In this document: positions 59,160-61,006 of the stretch, piece after piece
How the letters are laid out: the number at the start of each line of letters is the position of its first letter
How positions within the stretch are numbered: the first letter of the stretch is position 1
Assembly: GCA_015655015.1 (NCBI GenBank)
Contig: JAATFV010000110.1
Location: forward strand, 1 to 61,006
Reading direction: 5' to 3'
Length of the DNA: 61,006 bases
Source of the DNA: Chitinophagales bacterium
Lineage (GTDB): Bacteria > Bacteroidota > Bacteroidia > Chitinophagales > Chitinophagaceae
Position numbers and translations under genes: made by a program
Notes under the pieces: generated by a model
Told to the model about the DNA's origin: nothing
Seen by the model: the letters and a program-made list of their open reading frames with translations, nothing else
Databases searched by the model: none

Positions 59160-60902
59160 ATGCAAAAACGCTGGAATATATTACAGGCAGATCCTGCCAG
59201 GGTGGCTGTTTTACAGACAGCATCAACTATTAATCCGGTAATTTGCCGGATATTGGTGCAGCGGGGTATAGAGACATTTGACCAGGTCGAAAGTTTTTTC
59301 CACCCGCAGATAACGCAGCTGCATTCCCCCTGGCTGATGAAAGATATGGATAAAGCGGTCTCCCGGATACTGCAGGCCTTTCAACAGCAGGAAAAAATAC
59401 TGATCTACGGAGACTACGATGTAGATGGAACAACAGCAGTAGCCTGCCTTTTCCAGTTTTTTCAAAAATATTACCCCGGTCCTTCGGATTTGATCGATTT
59501 CTATATCCCCCACCGATACCGGGAAGGGTATGGCATATCCGCTCAGGGGATCGATTTTGCCCGGGAAAACGGCTTTTCCCTGATCATTTCGCTGGATTGC
59601 GGCATCAAATCAACAGGCCTTATCACCCATGCGTTATCGCTGGGAATAGATTTTATCGTCTGCGATCATCACCTGCCGGATGCCGAACTGCCTCCTGCTG
59701 TTGCTATTTTGAACCCCAAACAACAGGACTGCCCTTATCCCTATAAGGAATTATGCGGCTGCGCAGTGGGGTTTAAGCTGATCACAGCCCTGGCCGAAAG
59801 CCTGAACTTAAGAAACGACGAACCTTTCCGCTATCTTGACCTGGTAGCGACGGCCATTGCAGGCGACATCGTGCCGATGGACGGAGAGAACCGGATCCTT
59901 GCTTATTATGGCCTGAAAAAAGTGAACGAAAACCCAAATGATGGGATAAGAGCATTGATCCAGCTGAGCGGTCTCCAAAAAGAGCTGCGGGCTGCCAATC
60001 TGGTCTTTATGATCGCCCCCAGGGTAAACGCAGCAGGACGAATGGACGATGCCCGGAAAGTAGTTCAGATGTTCACCGCACCTGATCTTACCAAAGCTAT
60101 GGAATATGCCGGTCTCCTGCATGCCGACAATACAGATCGCAAAGAGGCAGATAACAGCATGACGGCTGAAGCTTTTGCTATCCTGGAAAAAGACGCCGGC
60201 CACCTGAACAGAAAGTCTACTTTTATATACCAGCCGCATTGGCATAAAGGCGTGGTAGGGATCGTAGCCTCCCGTCTCATCGAAAGATATTATCGGCCCA
60301 CCGTCGTGCTGGCCAGGAGCGGAGCGCTGATAGCCGGTAGCGCAAGAAGTGTCAACGGCTTTAATGTCTATGAGGCCATTCACGCCTGTCGGGAGCATCT
60401 GGTACACTATGGCGGGCATTTTGCCGCTGCCGGGGTTACCCTGCTGCCCGAACAGGTAGATGCATTCAGCCTGAAGTTCGAAGAGATCGTTACCTCCATG
60501 ATCAGCACCGGGTCCCTGATACCCGAGATCACCGTCGATGCAGAGCTTCCATTTACAGCAATTGATCCGTCTTTTTACAATACCCTCAACGATATGCAGC
60601 CTTTTGGCCCGGGAAATACGCAACCGGTATTTATTGCCCGGAACGTAATTGATAAAGGTTATTCAAAGATCGTTAAGGAACAGCATATCCGGTTCTCCCT
60701 CTGCCAGGACGGGATCACAATGGACGGGATCGGCTTTGGATTAGCCCATAAATTCCCCCTTTTTAGTGCGAAGGCCCCCCTGGATGTGCTTTTCACCCTG
60801 GAGGAAAACGAATGGAACAATCAGAAAAACCTCCAGTTAAAAGTGATCGACTTTGACCTAAGCAGGGGGCTGACCCAAAAGGTCAGGCCTGGTAAAAAGT
60901 GA
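59160..60902 (+). CDS. recJ: Single-stranded-DNA exonuclease RecJ
   Basis: A 5'-3' ssDNA exonuclease used in recombination and mismatch repair. The 580-residue protein has the DHH-family motifs YGDYDVDGTTAVACLF (about 81-96), ISLDCGIKS, and VCDHHLPD, then the DHHA1 domain with GHFAAAGVTL, followed by the OB-fold C-terminus (ITMDGIGFGLAHKF). Length and motifs are normal. It probably shares a transcript with the polyprenyl synthase and ends at a strong terminator. Confidence 0.95.
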   Translation: MQKRWNILQADPARVAVLQTASTINPVICRILVQRGIETFDQVESFFHPQITQLHSPWLMKDMDKAVSRILQAFQQQEKILIYGDYDVDGTTAVACLFQFFQKYYPGPSDLIDFYIPHRYREGYGISAQGIDFARENGFSLIISLDCGIKSTGLITHALSLGIDFIVCDHHLPDAELPPAVAILNPKQQDCPYPYKELCGCAVGFKLITALAESLNLRNDEPFRYLDLVATAIAGDIVPMDGENRILAYYGLKKVNENPNDGIRALIQLSGLQKELRAANLVFMIAPRVNAAGRMDDARKVVQMFTAPDLTKAMEYAGLLHADNTDRKEADNSMTAEAFAILEKDAGHLNRKSTFIYQPHWHKGVVGIVASRLIERYYRPTVVLARSGALIAGSARSVNGFNVYEAIHACREHLVHYGGHFAAAGVTLLPEQVDAFSLKFEEIVTSMISTGSLIPEITVDAELPFTAIDPSFYNTLNDMQPFGPGNTQPVFIARNVIDKGYSKIVKEQHIRFSLCQDGITMDGIGFGLAHKFPLFSAKAPLDVLFTLEENEWNNQKNLQLKVIDFDLSRGLTQKVRPGKK

Positions 60903-60904
60903 AA

Positions 60905-60943
60905 AATATGTGGCCCGCCCGTCCTGGCGGGCTATATATTTTT
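60905..60943 (+). terminator. Terminator after recJ
   Basis: GCCCGCC (60913-60919) pairs with GGCGGGC (60926-60932) across CGTCCT. AATAT/ATATATT-like flanks can extend the stem, and TTTTT follows (60939-60943). The last 60 nt of the window show no feature I can support. Confidence 0.85.
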
Positions 60944-61006
60944 GGGGATGACGCCATTTTTTGAGGGGCTATTATGGCCAGGGGAAGGCTGGAGTGTCGA
61001 TAACAG

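Overview
The window is bacterial chromosome from a Bacteroidota member, most likely the Chitinophagaceae lineage (inference). Supporting signs are the -7 element TAnnTTTG in place of an E. coli -10, a SusC/SusD pair, the type IX secretion and gliding proteins SprA, PorD and a PorE-like protein, a fused alpha-beta E1 2-oxoacid dehydrogenase, the futalosine menaquinone genes mqnB and mqnD, and several GTG or TTG starts. I see no rRNA, tRNA, prophage, transposase or CRISPR array.

Layout. 1-4.7 kb: a partial DUF3050 gene, rpiA, then a cysteine operon (cysM-like synthase, JAMM protease, and a sulfur-carrier/MoeZ/rhodanese fusion) behind a leader peptide with six consecutive Cys codons and an intrinsic terminator. 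4.9-11 kb: E1 dehydrogenase, a FAH-family hydrolase, and prs-rplY-pth. 11-18 kb: radC, a DUF3467 protein, a lone SusCD pair, folD. 18-27 kb: queE, a PorE-like protein, dprA, guaB, lnt and two small enzymes. 27-38 kb: sprA-ruvA, fabH, a Cys/Met-metabolism PLP enzyme, a GNAT. 38-44.7 kb: fabD, folE with two PTPS paralogues, mqnB, mqnD, a photolyase and a PabC-like enzyme. 44.7-50.3 kb: three NarL-type response regulators, one sensor kinase, and two homologous structured RNA candidates divergent from the first two regulators. 50.3-61 kb: CoA transferase, the bamD-rpoZ-coaBC-porD-DUF4296 operon, an OmpA-family protein, a polyprenyl synthase and recJ.

The most interesting parts are: (1) the poly-Cys attenuator, with a visible terminator and competing antiterminator, in front of a carrier-protein cysteine pathway whose carrier is fused to its activating enzyme; (2) a duplicated response-regulator plus divergent small-RNA unit, where both RNA copies keep the promoter spacing and a closing stem with base-pair-preserving changes; (3) short tandem duplications that straddle the stop codon of six unrelated genes; (4) -7 promoter elements only 3-4 nt from the start codons of folD, guaB and an SDR gene, implying near-leaderless mRNAs. 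Most other genes are housekeeping genes with intact motifs.
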